Origin: Adiantum capillus-veneris
Taxonomy: Eukaryota; Streptophyta; Polypodiopsida; Polypodiales; Pteridaceae
Direction of reading: 5' to 3'
Assembly (NCBI GenBank): GCA_014529385.2
Contig: CM043948.1
Span: forward strand, 78,683,291-78,747,290
Length of the DNA stretch: 64,000 nucleotides
This document shows, piece by piece, positions 1 through 11,800 of the stretch. Numbering within the stretch: the first letter of the stretch is position 1; each line of letters begins with the position of its first letter. Made by a program: the position numbers and the translations under genes. Under the pieces are notes generated by a model. That model ran no database searches. It worked only from the letters and a program-made list of their open reading frames with translations, and was not told the DNA's origin.

Positions 1-500
1 TGTGGAGATTCTATGTCACCACCCTATGGCCCTAAGGCCTTAGGGTATCCCAAATGCTCTTGGATAACTTATGTTTCCTTCTAGAATAGCCCAAATACTC
101 ATGTGCCTGTTTAGAGACTTTATGTAATCTCTCTATATACATAAGATTGTAGGATAGCTGTGTTGACACCCTATGGCCTTAAGGCTGTAGACTAGCCCAA
201 ATGCTTATGTGCCCTTTTAAAGACTCTATGTAATCACCCTGTATTTGTAAGATTGTAGGGTAGCCAAATGCTTTTGGGGGATTCTATGTTGACACCCTAT
301 GGGCCTAAGGCTATAGAGTAACCCAAATGCTTATGTGCCCTTTTAGAGACTCGGTGTAATCACTCTACATCTGTAAGGTTGTTGGGTATCCCATTTTGTT
401 TTGGGGGATTCTATGGCCCTAGGGCCATAGGGTGTCATGTCTACAAAGAATTCTATGATCCTCAAGTCATAGTGTATTCTTCCCAAACCTCATATGATCA
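1..500. repeat. Palindrome-based satellite-like repeats (left block)
   Basis: Degenerate repeats of 'caccctatggcc...aaggc...tagg' with spacers such as 'gactctatgtaatcaccct'. A perfect 20-bp palindrome CTATGGCCCTAGGGCCATAG lies at 411-430. The same core recurs through 8.7-13.1 kb and 14.7-16.9 kb, so this block belongs to that family. No coding potential is seen. Confidence 0.8.
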
Positions 501-860
501 ATTAACTTTAAAGTATTACATAATATATATCTTATGACCATATATAAATGTAGAATTCTATTTACCAAAACATGTCCATATAATATCATACACTTAAGTC
601 TAATTCAATTATTGTGAAAAAACTCAAACTCACAAGTTCACATTTTTTCAAAGAAAATAAATTGAGAACAATAACAAGCCAAATATCAACGTTTTTAACA
701 TCATGGGCAGATTTGAGATGGGACAAATAAAATAAAATAACAACAATAATAATCTAAATATCAGTAATGTAATATCATGGGTGGCTAGCTTAACCTGTTT
801 CCTGTAGACTTTCTAGAATGGCCTCAGCACTTGCATCCAATGGTTCTTCAATTTCTTCTT
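500..860. other. AT-rich spacer, no feature recognised
   Basis: An AT-rich stretch between the palindromic repeats and the long hairpin. I see no ORF, repeat array or RNA gene here. Confidence 0.5.
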
Positions 861-1311
861 CATTAGGAAAAATTTGGACTCACAAAGGGGCCCTTTAAGG
901 AGTTTGACTTTACCTCTGTCTACCAAAACGGGCGCATGGATAAATTTTTGCAAACAAACTCCAAAGTTGGCGGAGGTTTGACAGTTAGAATGTCCTCTTC
1001 AAGCTCTATCTACTGATATATAGCACGCCATGAGATTCCTCATATTTTAGAAGATTCTTTTTTTGATTCACCTATGATGTGACAACTCTGTCGAAATCTA
1101 AGTGAATCAAAAAAAGAATCTTCTAAAATATGAGGAATCTCATGGCGTGCTATATATCAGTAGATAGAGCTTGAAGAGGACATTCTAATTGTCAAACCTC
1201 CGCAACTTTGGAGTTTGTTTGCAAAAAATTATCCATGCGTCCGTTTTGGTAGAGAGAGGTAAAGCCAAACTCCTCAAAGGGCCCCTTTGTGAGTCCAAAT
1301 TTTTCCTAATG
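861..1311. repeat. Long inverted repeat (hairpin), about 210-bp arms
   Basis: The left arm, 861-1071, is the near-exact reverse complement of the right arm, 1102-1311, with about 30 bp between them. Arms start 'cattagg' and end 'cctaatg', with only a few mismatches over about 210 bp. The right arm contains the 3' end of the minus-strand ORF ending at 1274, so the hairpin includes an inverted duplicate of coding sequence. It could be a foldback element or a young inverted gene duplication able to give hairpin RNA. I cannot tell which from sequence alone. Confidence 0.9.
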
Positions 1312-1617
1312 CCTCTGAATCCTTGGCATTGACTTTCTCTGTGTTATCCACACCTGCCCACCTTCTAAGATCAAGGTCTTCTTCCACTATGGAATGGCAA
1401 AGAGATTCCAATTGCGTCATTTGATCACTACTACATGCAACTGATATCACCTTTCTCTGTTGTTGTAGTGCCTCTTTAGTCCCATCGCCTAATGGGAAGA
1501 TGTCTATCACTTGATCATCTTCTTTGAGACAGATGCACTTGATTGCACGACGTACAGAAAAGGATTTGGCCGTGGCACAGCATCATACTCGTCGTCATTG
1601 ATGCAGAGAGTATGCAT
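1274..1617 (-). pseudogene. 3' part of ParB-like gene, separated by an LTR retrotransposon
   Basis: Minus-strand coding from the retroelement edge at 1617 to about 1510 (residues MHTLCINDDEYDAV...) and then, in another frame, 1510-1274 (78 codons, starting IDIFPLGDGTKEALQQQRK). Skipping the retroelement at 1618-6294 and one TGCAT copy puts the first part in frame with the segment ending near 6300. The frame change near 1510 may be an intron or a frameshift. I do not recognise the function of this C-terminal part. The last about 12 codons fall inside the hairpin arm and are duplicated inverted at 861. Confidence 0.6.
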
Positions 1618-1759
1618 TGTTGAGAGAGAAGGAGAGAGCACAGAAGTAGAACCCCAAAGTGTGTAGAATACACACATGAGATGATGTAAATATAGAGGGG
1701 ACCTGGGTGCCATATATAGAGAAGCCATATATTGAGTAGCTTCACATATAAGCTCAACA
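1618..1759 (-). repeat. 3' LTR of the 4,677-bp element
   Basis: 142 bp, nearly identical to 6153-6294, TG...CA ends. The purine-rich tract lies directly next to it at 1760-1770 on the minus strand. Confidence 0.92.
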
Positions 1760-4320
1760 CCCCCGCTCAAATAAGGGTCCCTAACTGTGGATGAAAAAAC
1801 CCTTGGGGGATCAAGGGAAAAACCCACAGCTCTATATACACCCACAGTTATATTATCAAAATCATTGAATATACAAATGTTTACGTTCAATAAAGAGGTG
1901 TAAAAGCTATCGATTAGCTTGTAATCAAAAGTGTCTCTGTGAATCTGCTGTGTAGCTTGTCATCAATATCGCATCACCAAACATGTCTTCATGTTGTCAT
2001 CAATATGGCATCACCAAACATATCTTCATAAATCTTTTATTGTCACCAAGTTTGTCTTCATAAAATCAATTCTTTGATCAATCCTACATAGATCATAGAC
2101 TCCAAAAAAAAAAAAAACATGTCATGAAAATTATTAGCATCGTTAATGAAATAATTACGTTCACAATGCCATAAGAGATGGTTCGCGACGCCACTCTTTT
2201 GACGACATATAGATGCACGACAACATATGGTACATAAAGTATAAACGTAAAAGTACAAAATGTGTAATTACGTTGTCGAGAAATTTGCGGTCTTGCCAGG
2301 AAAGCACCGGGCTTATGGCTGTGAGAGTTTGTGAGAGAACTCAACAAAAACTATATGAAGGAGTTAAACCATGGATGCCATGAAGACTAGGGTTTGGAAA
2401 GAAGTGCAATCAAAGAAGACTCACTCTTTCTCTCTTGCACTCACACACACACAAAGAAAGAACGCAAAAGAGAATGTCAAAACAATACGAAGATGAAAAC
2501 ATCAAGGCTATGGTCATATCGTATCATGGGTAATATGAAAGGGTTAATGGCATTCAATCTTGGCTGACCAAATAGGCTACGAATTGTTCTTTGGAATTGT
2601 AGTTTTGTGCTTATCATAATATATATATTTTGCCTAGTGATTGGGATTAATTGTGTATACAAATCCTCTTGGTTCATAGCAAGATAACTACGCTTACATC
2701 AAAAGAAAAATTATAGTCTATGAGAGGTAGTATGATGGGATCCGGTGATAGAAGTATTTCATTGAGCCTTTCAGGGCCGAAGAGAAACACTATACGTTGT
2801 TGAAAGTGTATTTTACGGCTAATCCATACGTTAATTCTAATAGATCGTACAGAGTGAAAGCGATAGAAATGATCATCATGTGGGTTATTCATCTAGGATA
2901 GTATGTGAGAAATGTAGATACGAGAGAAGTGAAGAGATGAGAAGTTTCCCTCCCAAGCCCTATTCTTGTCCGTAGGCAATAAGGATACTGCGGGGAGAGA
3001 TGTACCTGTAGCAAAGAGAACCTAGAGAGGATGAATTACTAAGAATGAGAGAGATAGGTTTGGTTAAGGAGATGAGATTAGATACATATATATATGTTGG
3101 ATTAGAGATGAAAATGAAAACAACAAGAAATCAAGAAAACATCAATGTAGAACACATCTTACTTGAAACCCTTCGGCACCATTATTGATGGGAGAGAGAA
3201 GAAGAGGGGAGAATTCAACGTTGATTGATACGCCAAGTACAACACCTTCTTTGATTAGAGTTGATCCTCCAAGGATGGCGTACAAGAATGGCTAGTTTTC
3301 CTCTAGGAGAAAGTGTAGGCTTGGGCTTATGTTAATGGGGCTAAGTACAATTAGGCATTACTACTCACTCCCTCAAGAATTTCTCTCATCAATGGCTTGA
3401 ATGCTTGAGTTCCTTCCAAGGAAGAAGAGGTCCCCTTTTATAGGTGAAGGGAACCCACAAGGGTTTACACAAGAAGAGAGGAGCCAGTGTGAACAGGAAT
3501 TGGAAAAGTTGGAAATGAGCTGTCCCTGTATGATGTGGCCAGACTGGGGTCCAGTATTTTGATCATATCTCCTCAACCGTAGCTCCAAATAAAAAAGTAA
3601 AAATATGAGCAGAAACTTCAGCTCATTAGCTACGATTTTCATTTTAAAATCATTTTCCAATTCGGATTGGAACCTTATGTAAAAAATTCATCCAAATAGG
3701 GTCCATTTCTGGCAGCAAAAGTCTTCATGTGGTCCCCTTAGCCTAGACTTTCATTTGATTCCAAAGGACACCTCATGCCATATGAAAGCATGACATTGCT
3801 CCTTGACAAAGTTTTGTAATCATGCTTGCAATAATGCATTAGAATAAGTGTATCTTTGAAATCATGCCACCTAGTGTCCCACTAGGATTTGATTCTCTCC
3901 TAGTAGCTATTTAAAAAGAAATATAAGAAAAGTATAAAAAATACATAGAATATATATATATTGGAGTTTACCCTAGATATAGGATCTAGCTAGGGTGTGA
4001 GATGATAATGAAATAGTAGAAATAAAGAATCAATGCTTTTTGCCCCAAGTTAAAGAGGCGGAGCTTTTGATGCTTTTCCCATAGTATTTTGTGATGGTAA
4101 AGTAAGGATATGTTACCCTTGAGAAAAATAATAGGATGAAATAAAAAGCTTATTTTTATACTTACATATGCATATGTATATTATAGGAAATATAATTATG
4201 TATCTAAAAAAAATACAAGATAGATTTTGTAGCATACGTTCCCACTATGTACGTGTCACAGCACGACAACGTGATACAAATGATATGTGTATATACTACA
4301 TAAAACAACATTTATCAATG
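1760..4320. other. Non-coding interior of the retroelement
   Basis: No recognisable gag, pol or other domain. The longest minus-strand ORF (3373-3660, 95 codons) resembles nothing I know. A short A-run lies near 2104, with AT-rich stretches at 3900-4320. Confidence 0.55.
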
Positions 4321-4329
4321 TAGTGATCA

Positions 4330-4800
4330 ATGAATACCATCAAAGTATTAACAAAATATCATCATTATATCAATAAAAACGAATAAATGATCATGGTATC
4401 AACGAAAAGTATCATGATATCACCGAGAATAATCATTGTATCAACGAAACAACATCATGGCATCACCGAGAATAACCATGGTATCAACGAAACATCATCA
4501 TGGCATCACCGAGAATAACCATGGTATCAACGAAACAACATCATGGTATCACCGAGAATAACCATGGTATCAACAAAACATCATCATGATATCAACAAAA
4601 ATCACCATGGAATCAACGAAATATCATCATGGAATCATCGAGAATAACCATGGTATCAACAAAATATCATCATGGCGCCACCGAGAATAACCATGGTATC
4701 AATGACATATCATCATGGTATCAACGAAAATCACCATGACCAAAGTATTCACAAAACATCATCATGGTACCATCAAAATCACCATGGTATCAATGAGAAA
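4330..4800. repeat. 43-bp tandem repeat (minisatellite)
   Basis: Repeats of 'atcatcatggcatcaccgag' plus 'aataaccatggtatcaacga'. The motif 'caccgagaat' recurs at about 4421, 4464, 4507 and 4550, giving a 43-bp period. Roughly ten degenerate copies lie inside the retroelement. Copies are back to back and not separated by unique spacers. Confidence 0.85.
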
Positions 4801-5059
4801 TTATCAATAAAACGACGTAAACGATATCTTTAAAAGAATAATTATACGAGAATCAATGAACGAGTATATCATATAACAAAAGATCATGTACCAACAGTAG
4901 CTCGATAGAATTTGGACGATCATCAATGGCTCGACTGAATCGGAATGATGTGTAACTGGCTTCTGTAGCAAAGTTACGTCAATAACAAATATATGATTGA
5001 TGAAGAAAAATATAATTGAGAAGTTTTCAATTATGAGAAAAATCAAAAGCAAAAAGTAA

Positions 5060-6110
5060 AATTTTGATTTTCAAACATATTCGCAGTCCGAGACGATAAC
5101 CCAAAATCGGTGCAGAATTTAGAGAAACTTTCTTCTGCAAAGTTATAGACCACATCGATTCCAATCCCCATAGCGGGTAGTTTCTTCTGCAAAGTTGTAG
5201 AACACATCGATTCCGGTCTCTCACGCGGGTAGTTTCTGCAAAATCGTTTTCAATAAGCAGAAAAATAAAAAACAAAAAAACAGAAATTGCTTTTTAGGTA
5301 TGTACGTAGTCCGCGAACGATAACTCAAAATCGGTGCAGAATTTGAAAACACTTTCTTCTGCAAAGTTGTAGACCACATCGATTCCGGTCGCTTCTACGA
5401 TTAGTTTCTGCAAAATCGTTTTCAATAAGCAGAAAAATAAAAAACAAAAAGCAAAAATTGCTTTTCAGGTATGTACGCAGTCCGCGAACGATAACTCAAA
5501 ATCGGTGCAGAATTTGAAAACACTTCCTTTTGCAAAGTTGTAGACCACATCAATTCCAGTCTCCCTAGCAAGTAGTTTCTACAAAATCGTTTTTAATTAG
5601 CAGAAAAATCAAAAACAAAAAGCGGAAGTTTTTTTTCAGGTATGTACGCAGTCCCCGAACGATAACTCAAAATCGGTGCAGAATTTGAAAACACTTCCTT
5701 CTGCAAAGTTGTAGACCAGATCGATTCCGGTCTCTATAGCGGGTAGTTCCTGCAAAATCGTTTCTAATTATTGAAAAAATCAAAAACAAAAAGCGGAAGT
5801 TGCTTTTTAGGTATGTACACAGTCCGCGAACGATAACTCAAAATCGGTGCAGAATTTGAAAAAACTTCTTTCTGCAAAGTTGTAGACCACATCGATCCCC
5901 GTGTCGCTAGGGGGTAGTTTTTGCAAAATCGTTTCCAATTAGCAGAAAAATTAAAAACAAAACGCGGAAGCTGTTTTTCAGATATGTACGCAGTCTGCGA
6001 ACGATAACTCAAAATCGGTGCAGAATTTGAAGAAACTTCCTTCTGCAAAGTTGTAGACCACATCGATTCCGATCTCTCACATTGGTAGTTTTTGCAAAAT
6101 CGATTTTGAT
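5060..6110 (-). repeat. 171-bp tandem repeat in the retroelement leader
   Basis: The motif 'aaatcggtgcagaattt' recurs with 'tgcag' at about 5335, 5506, 5677, 5848 and 6019, each 171 bp apart. A first copy at 5111 is 224 bp away because of an internal partial duplication. The array lies just downstream of the primer site in the element's own orientation. Since 171 is 57 codons, the minus frame is preserved across units, giving a 99-codon ORF at 5764-6063 with two 57-residue repeats. Other units carry stops. Confidence 0.88.
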
Positions 6111-6141
6111 CAGGAGAAAAATTGAAAACAAAAATGTACTA

Positions 6142-6152
6142 CTCTGATACCA
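6142..6152 (-). promoter_or_regulatory. Primer binding site, tRNA-iMet type
   Basis: The minus strand reads TGGTATCAGAG immediately after the LTR end (...CTCAACA). This matches the primer site complementary to the initiator Met tRNA 3' end used by many plant copia and TRIM elements. Confidence 0.9.
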
Positions 6153-6294
6153 TGTTGAGAGAGAAGGAGAGAGCACAGAAGTAGAACCCCAAAGTGTGTA
6201 GACTACACACATGAGATGATGTATATATAGAGGGGACCTGGGTGCCATATATAGAGAAGTCATACATTGAGTAGCTTCACATATAAGCTCAACA
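6153..6294 (-). repeat. 5' LTR of the 4,677-bp element
   Basis: 142 bp, nearly identical to 1618-1759. Bounded by the TGCAT target duplication on the right and by the primer site on the left. Confidence 0.92.
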
Positions 6295-8659
6295 TGCATT
6301 GGCTCCAACAATGACTCTTTAACACTAGACTAGTTGGTGTACTGCTCTCCTTGACTGAAAAATGCCCAAACCCCAAAAACTACTTCGCGAAGAGCACATG
6401 TTTGGATGGTCTCTGATCCCATTAAGGAGCTCAAAGGTAGAACATGCATTTCATACCATTTAGCTTTTTCAGAAATTGCCTTCTCTAGGGAAGCAGCATG
6501 CTGATACTTGACTAAGCCGGCAATTAAAAACTCTGATGGTTGATGTGCTACCCCACATACTCCATCAATTACTTTACCAAATTGGGCAGCACTCCAACCA
6601 CTAGATGTAAGACTTTTGTGTGTTGTGTCTATGATGCAAACACCAACACAAATTTTAGAGCTATTCTCACTCCAGAGAAACTCAATGCCTTCCAAATTCT
6701 TTCCAACACACTTGATTGTCCATGGTAAAATGAATTGCAAACTAGAAGTGCCATTCTTTTGTGCAATGATCCACTGCACATATCCCCTAGTGATCTTAGG
6801 AAATTGGCTCTTTCTCCTTTCCTTTTTGTAGTAGGAGATTTATCCATTGCGTACAACTTGTGAAAAGAGATTTGCAAATCTCATCTGTAATGTTATAATG
6901 AAACTTACATTTATCCCATGAAGTAACTGCTATTGCTGATGGATATATCTCTTTAAATGCCATCAAGATTTGAGGCTCAAAAACCCTCGTCTTCTTTAAG
7001 ACCGTTGCACGTGCAGTGAGGTCGAGCATGCCCGCTTGTTGACGTGGTTGCTTCACTAAGAAAATCTTCTCATCTACCAGCTCTTGTTGTAGTAGCTTGA
7101 CATCATTATCTTCTAGACCAGCTAGGCATCTAAAGGTTGTTATGCTTGGTTGTCGCCCACGAGAAGTTGATGTCTGATGTTTCTCCAAGATGTGTATCCA
7201 CTGATCATAGATTTTATCATCGTACATGACCATGTCTGCTTCTTTGTTGGAAAATGATTTATGGTTGAACACGATGTTCGCCACATTTACAAAGGCCTTC
7301 AAAATAAAGAAAAGAAAATTAACTTTATTTGAAGACATATTTGTAACAAAAACAAGCATAGGGAAGTGGAACTTACATCCCAACCTGCTCGACTTGGATG
7401 ATTGACAGGAACACCTGCCTTGGGTTTTGTTGGTTTAGAATATGCAAGCCATTGACTACGGAAATGCTTCAAGACCTCCACATAAGGCTGGTGTTTCATT
7501 GCTGTTATTCTCTCCATGTTCTCCATTTTGGAAATTTGAACAACAACCTCTTTCGGAGCGTCTACCACTATCCTTGCAGTTCTAAACTTGTCGAACTCTT
7601 TTCTCAACGCATACTTAGTGTTGTTGTTATGCAAAAAAGTTCTAGCCGCTATGATGGAATGCTGACCAGCTAGAATCAAGTAGTGGTATGTTGATAGCTT
7701 GTCTCCATGCACTTCAGTTGTTTGTAAAGGCATTTTTGTAATTGGGTTATACGGCATCAAGTCTGCTGCACTCAAGACTGGCCTAGAGTGCCCTGCAAAT
7801 TGCTTCAAGAGATATTTCACATATACATCTGACAATGGTCTGCATCCATAGCCTTCTGGTGCAAGGTTTCATTGCTCAACTGGGATCAATTGGGTAAATT
7901 ATACACCAAATTTAAAATAGTGGTCAATTCCGACGTATCTATCTAGCCCACTCTTAGAAGTTTTGGCAACTTCTTTATCAAGATCTTTTTCTTTGGGCCG
8001 TATAATAGAGTCCAACACAGCTAAGGATGCTAAGTCCACAACCACTGCCACTGAGGGGGTTCCAACTGTTAGGGTTGCAAGTCCACTAGAATCTCCTGCT
8101 TATTGAGTCTATAAGGGTATAACTGAAAGATTTTCTTCGGCCACATTTCCACTATTTTCTCCAAGTGAGGGAGTTTGACTCTCCTTGAGCGTCTTACATT
8201 GATTTGTTGTACATGTGTCTTCATTCTTTCGCTTCTTATTCTTCTTTGTGCTGCTCAATTTACCTAAATATTGATTGACTTTCTTAAAGCCCTCAATATA
8301 TAAGTCTATAAAGTTCTCAGTTGGAGTGTCGTCTTGAAGCTCCACCCACCCTGCTTTTTTCATTGTCACTCCTTCATAATCAACCTTCACCAATTTTTGA
8401 GCAAAGGCCACACGCTCCAACAAGTAGGAGTCACCATTGAGTAGTTTTACTCCAAGGCATGGAGACATTTCAAGATTTGAACAATCTTTCTTTATCTCCT
8501 TGACAATACCACAGTCCTTGAAGGGCAATTGCTCTTTATCTTGAAAGAACAAGTGGACTTTCTCATCACTTCCACCATTTGGTAAGTGAAATCTAGATAC
8601 CAAGAACTTGGTGTTGAGCCTGTTGCATCAACTGACTTTGACTTTCTCTTCTGAGACAT
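6295..8659 (-). pseudogene. ParB-like domain gene next to palindromic array (decayed)
   Basis: Coding runs leftward from an ATG at 8657-8659 (MSQKRKSKSVDATGS). A frameshift near 8600 leads into 8603-8109, a basic Lys-rich segment after a region starting KVHLFFQDKEQLPFKDCGIV. Coding with a few stops continues through 8109-7835 to 7377. A clean GT-AG intron of 80 bp spans 7376-7297 (donor GTAAGT), followed by 7296-6796 and 6779-6330, with stops near 6790 and 6330. The middle holds 'LILAGQHSIIAAR' after 'GHSRPVLSAADL', resembling the Gx(H)(R/S)xxAA signature of ParB/sulfiredoxin-fold proteins. That domain call is tentative. The C-terminus continues at 1617-1274 beyond a retroelement. It diverges from the DUF7869 gene at 17 kb across the palindrome array. 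I infer a transposon accessory gene, but cannot prove it. Confidence 0.6.
7297..7376 (-). other. Spliceosomal intron (80 bp) in the ParB-like gene
   Basis: The minus strand shows donor GAT|GTAAGT and acceptor TTTATTTTGAAG|GCC, with a T-rich interior. Coding-like sequence continues on both sides (…PSRAGWD then AFVNVANIVFNHK…). Confidence 0.75.
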
Positions 8660-8714
8660 TTTTTGTAAAAAGAATGACATATATTTAGACAAGATGGATA
8701 TTATTACATCCATA

Positions 8715-11700
8715 TGGACCTAGGGCCATAGAGTCACCTCTATGTTAAACCATTTGGTCCTAGGTCCAAAGGGTGCCAGCAAAATGGTTCTACAAGTGTA
8801 CCTAGGCCACTCTATGGTAGTGTGATTACATGTTCCCTTATGACATTAGAGGACCCTCAAAGAAGTATCCCTTGAATGGCCTAAATACCCCTTTAGAGCC
8901 TCTACACCAACACCATATGGCAATCTGTGTCTTGAAGGCCATAGGGTCCCCTGCATGCTAGTAAGAACCTCTCTATGCTCTACATTGGCATCCTATGGCC
9001 CCAAGGCCACAAGGTGGCCACAATGTTTTAAACAAACACTTCATGAGGGTTTTATGGTAACCTATGACCCTAGGGACATATGGTGCTCTCCATGCAAGTA
9101 AAAACCACTATTTGCTCTATATTGAGGAGACCTTGTGGGATGAAGTCCATAGGGTCCCCTCTATGCTAGTAAGAACCTCTGTTTACTCTATAATGGCACC
9201 CTGTGGCTTGAAGGTCATAGGGTTTCCTCTATGCTACTAAGAATCTCTTTGTGCTCTATGCTCTATGCTCTATCGTCTATGCTCTATGATCTATATTGAC
9301 TTCCTATGGCCCCAATACCACAAGGTGCCCTCATCATTTCCAAAAACACCTCATTGTTTTGCTATGGCCCTAGGGCCATAGCTCTCTATGCCGATATAAA
9401 GCACCATGCTCTATATTAGCTCCCTAATGCCTGAAGTCCATAGGGTTGGCCTCAAGGGCCCCAAGGGTGCTCTGTATGCCAATGAAAAATACTATTCTCT
9501 CTATATTGAGAAGACCTTGTGGGCTGAAGGCCATAAGAACCCTTCTATGATGGATTTTTGACAACCAATCTCCCTAGGTCAGGATGTTCTTTATGCTAGT
9601 AAAAACACTATTTTCTCTATATTGGCACCATGTGACTTGAAAGCCATATGGTCCCCTATATTCTAGTAAGAGTCTCTCCATGGTCTATATATGGCACCCT
9701 TTGGCCTGAAGGCCATAGGGTCCGATCTTTGCTAGTAAGAACCGATCTATGCTCTATATTGGCACCCTATGGTTTGAAGGCCATAGGGTCCCCGGTATGC
9801 TAGTAAGAACCTCTCTATGCTCTACACATCTGATGACCCCAAGGCCACAAGTTGCCCTCTATGTTTTGAAGAAACCCTTCAGGAGGGTTTTTTGGCAACC
9901 TATGGACCCACGGCCATAGGGTTCTCTCTATGCCATTGAACAACCCTCACTGTTTTGGTACCCTATAGCCCCAGGTATAAAGCACTATTTGGTCTCTCTA
10001 TGCTAGTAAGAACTGATCTTTGTTCTATATTGTCACCCTTTGGCCTGAAGACCATAGGGTCCGCTCTGTGCTAGTAAGAACTTATCTATTCTCTATATTG
10101 AGGCCATAGGGTCCCCTGTATGTTAGTAAGAACCTCTCTATGCTCTACACATACTATGACCCCAAGGGCACAAGGTGCCCTCTATGTTTTGAAGAAACCC
10201 TTCATGATGGTTTTTTGGCAACCTATGGACCTAGGGCCATAGGGTGCTCTCTATGCTAGTAAAAACACTATTTGCTCTATATCCTGGAGACTTTGTGGGC
10301 TGCAGGCCATAGGTTCCCCTCTATGCTAGTGAGAACCTCTGGTTTCTCTATGTTGACACCTTGTGGCCTGAAGGCCATAGGGTTCCTTGTATGCTAGTAA
10401 GAAGCTCTCTATGCTCTATGCTATATTGACATCCTATGGCCCCATGTGTAAAGCACTATTTGGTCTCTCTATGTTAGTAAGAACCGATCTATTCTCTATA
10501 TTGGCACCCTATGGCCTTCACGCCATAGGGTCCCCCCTATGCTAGTAAGTAACTCTCTATGTTATACACATCCTATATGTTTTGAAGAAACCCTTTCTGA
10601 GGGTTTTTTGGCAACCCATGGACCCAGGGCCATAGGATTCTCTCTATGCCATTGAGGAGACCTTGTGGGCTGAAGGCCATAGGGTCCCCTCTATGCTAGT
10701 AAGAACCTTTGTTTTCTCTATGTTGACACTGTATGACCTGAAGTCCATAGGGTTCCCTCTACGATAGTAAGAAGCTCTCTATACTCTATGCTCTATATTG
10801 ACATCCTATGGCCCCAAGGCCACAAGGTGCTTTCATAGTTTTGTAAAAACCCTCATTGTTTTGGCACATTATGCTCCCAAGTATAAAGAAATATTTGGTC
10901 TCTCTATGCTAGCAAGAACCGATCTATGCTCTATATTGGGACCCTATGGCATTCAGGCCATAGGGTTCTATGTATGCTAGTAAGAACCTCTCTATGCTCT
11001 ACACATCTTATGACCCTAAGGGCACAAGGTGCCTTGTATGTTTTAAAGAGACCCTTCATGAGGGTTTTTTTGGCAACCTATGGACCCAGGGACATAGGGT
11101 GCTCTATATGCCAGTAAAAAACACTATTGCTCTTTATTGATGAGACCTTGTGGGCTAAAGGCCATAGGGTCCCCTCTATGCTAGAACCTCTATTTATCTA
11201 TATTGAGACCCTGTGGCTTGAAGGCCATAAGGTTCCCTCTATGGTAGTAAGAAGCTCTCTATGCTCTATGCTCTAAATTGACATCCTATGGACCCAAGGC
11301 CACAAGGTGCCCTCATTTTTTCGAAAAAACCCTCATTGTTTTGACACCTTAAGGCCCCATGTATAAAGCACTATTTGGTCTCTCTATGCTAGTAAGAACC
11401 GATCTATGATCCATATTGGGAGCCTGTAGACTTCAAGCCATAGAGTCCCCTGTATTCTTGTAAGAACCTCTCTATGATCTACACATCTTAAAGAAACCAT
11501 TCATGATAGTTTTTTGGCAACCTATGGACCCAGGTCTATAGGGTGCTCTCTATGCCAGTAGAAAACACTATTTTCTCTATATTGAGGAGACCTTGTGGGC
11601 TGAAGGCCGGTCCCCTCTATATTGCTAGTAAGAATCTCTGCTATCTCTATATTGACACCCTGTGGCCTGAAGGCCATAGGGTTCCCTCTATGGTAGTAAG

Positions 11701-11800
11701 AAGCTCTCTATGCTCTTTGCTCTATGCTCTACATAGAGATCCTATCGCCCGAAGGCCACAAGGTGCCCTCATTGTTTCAGATGGAAAGTAGGGCACCTTG
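8715..11800. repeat. Palindrome-core satellite block, sub-type 1
   Basis: Dense degenerate repeats built from 'ctatgctagtaagaacc', 'ctctatattg' and 'caccctatggcctgaaggcc' followed by 'atagggtcccct'. Local spacing of the 'gctagtaag' motif is about 67-70 bp (for example 9662, 9732, 9799), with longer multiples. A perfect 20-bp palindrome CTATGGCCCTAGGGCCATAG lies at 9362-9381, extended to 22 bp by flanking G/C. Short ORFs here are artefacts of repeat translation. Confidence 0.9.

Larger units (their letters stand above)
1618..6294 (-). mobile_element. LTR retrotransposon, 4,677 bp, non-autonomous, TSD TGCAT
   Basis: Two 142-bp direct repeats (1618-1759 and 6153-6294) begin TGTTGAG and end CTCAACA. 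The element is flanked by the 5-bp duplication TGCAT (1613-1617 and 6295-6299). On the minus strand a primer site TGGTATCAGAG, the classic initiator tRNA-Met type, abuts the right LTR (6152-6142). A purine tract GAGCGGGGG abuts the left LTR, so transcription runs leftward. The interior has no gag or pol, only short ORFs. It also holds a 43-bp and a 171-bp tandem array. Short LTRs and no coding make it a TRIM- or LARD-like non-autonomous element. It sits inside the ParB-like gene. Confidence 0.93.

Noticed and set aside
4330-4800. CRISPR-like appearance of regularly repeated motifs
   Set aside because: The 43-bp units are contiguous and degenerate with no unique spacers, and the context is a plant retroelement.
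5060-6110. 171-bp period recalled alpha satellite
   Set aside because: Only the length matches. The sequence is unrelated and lies in an LTR element leader.
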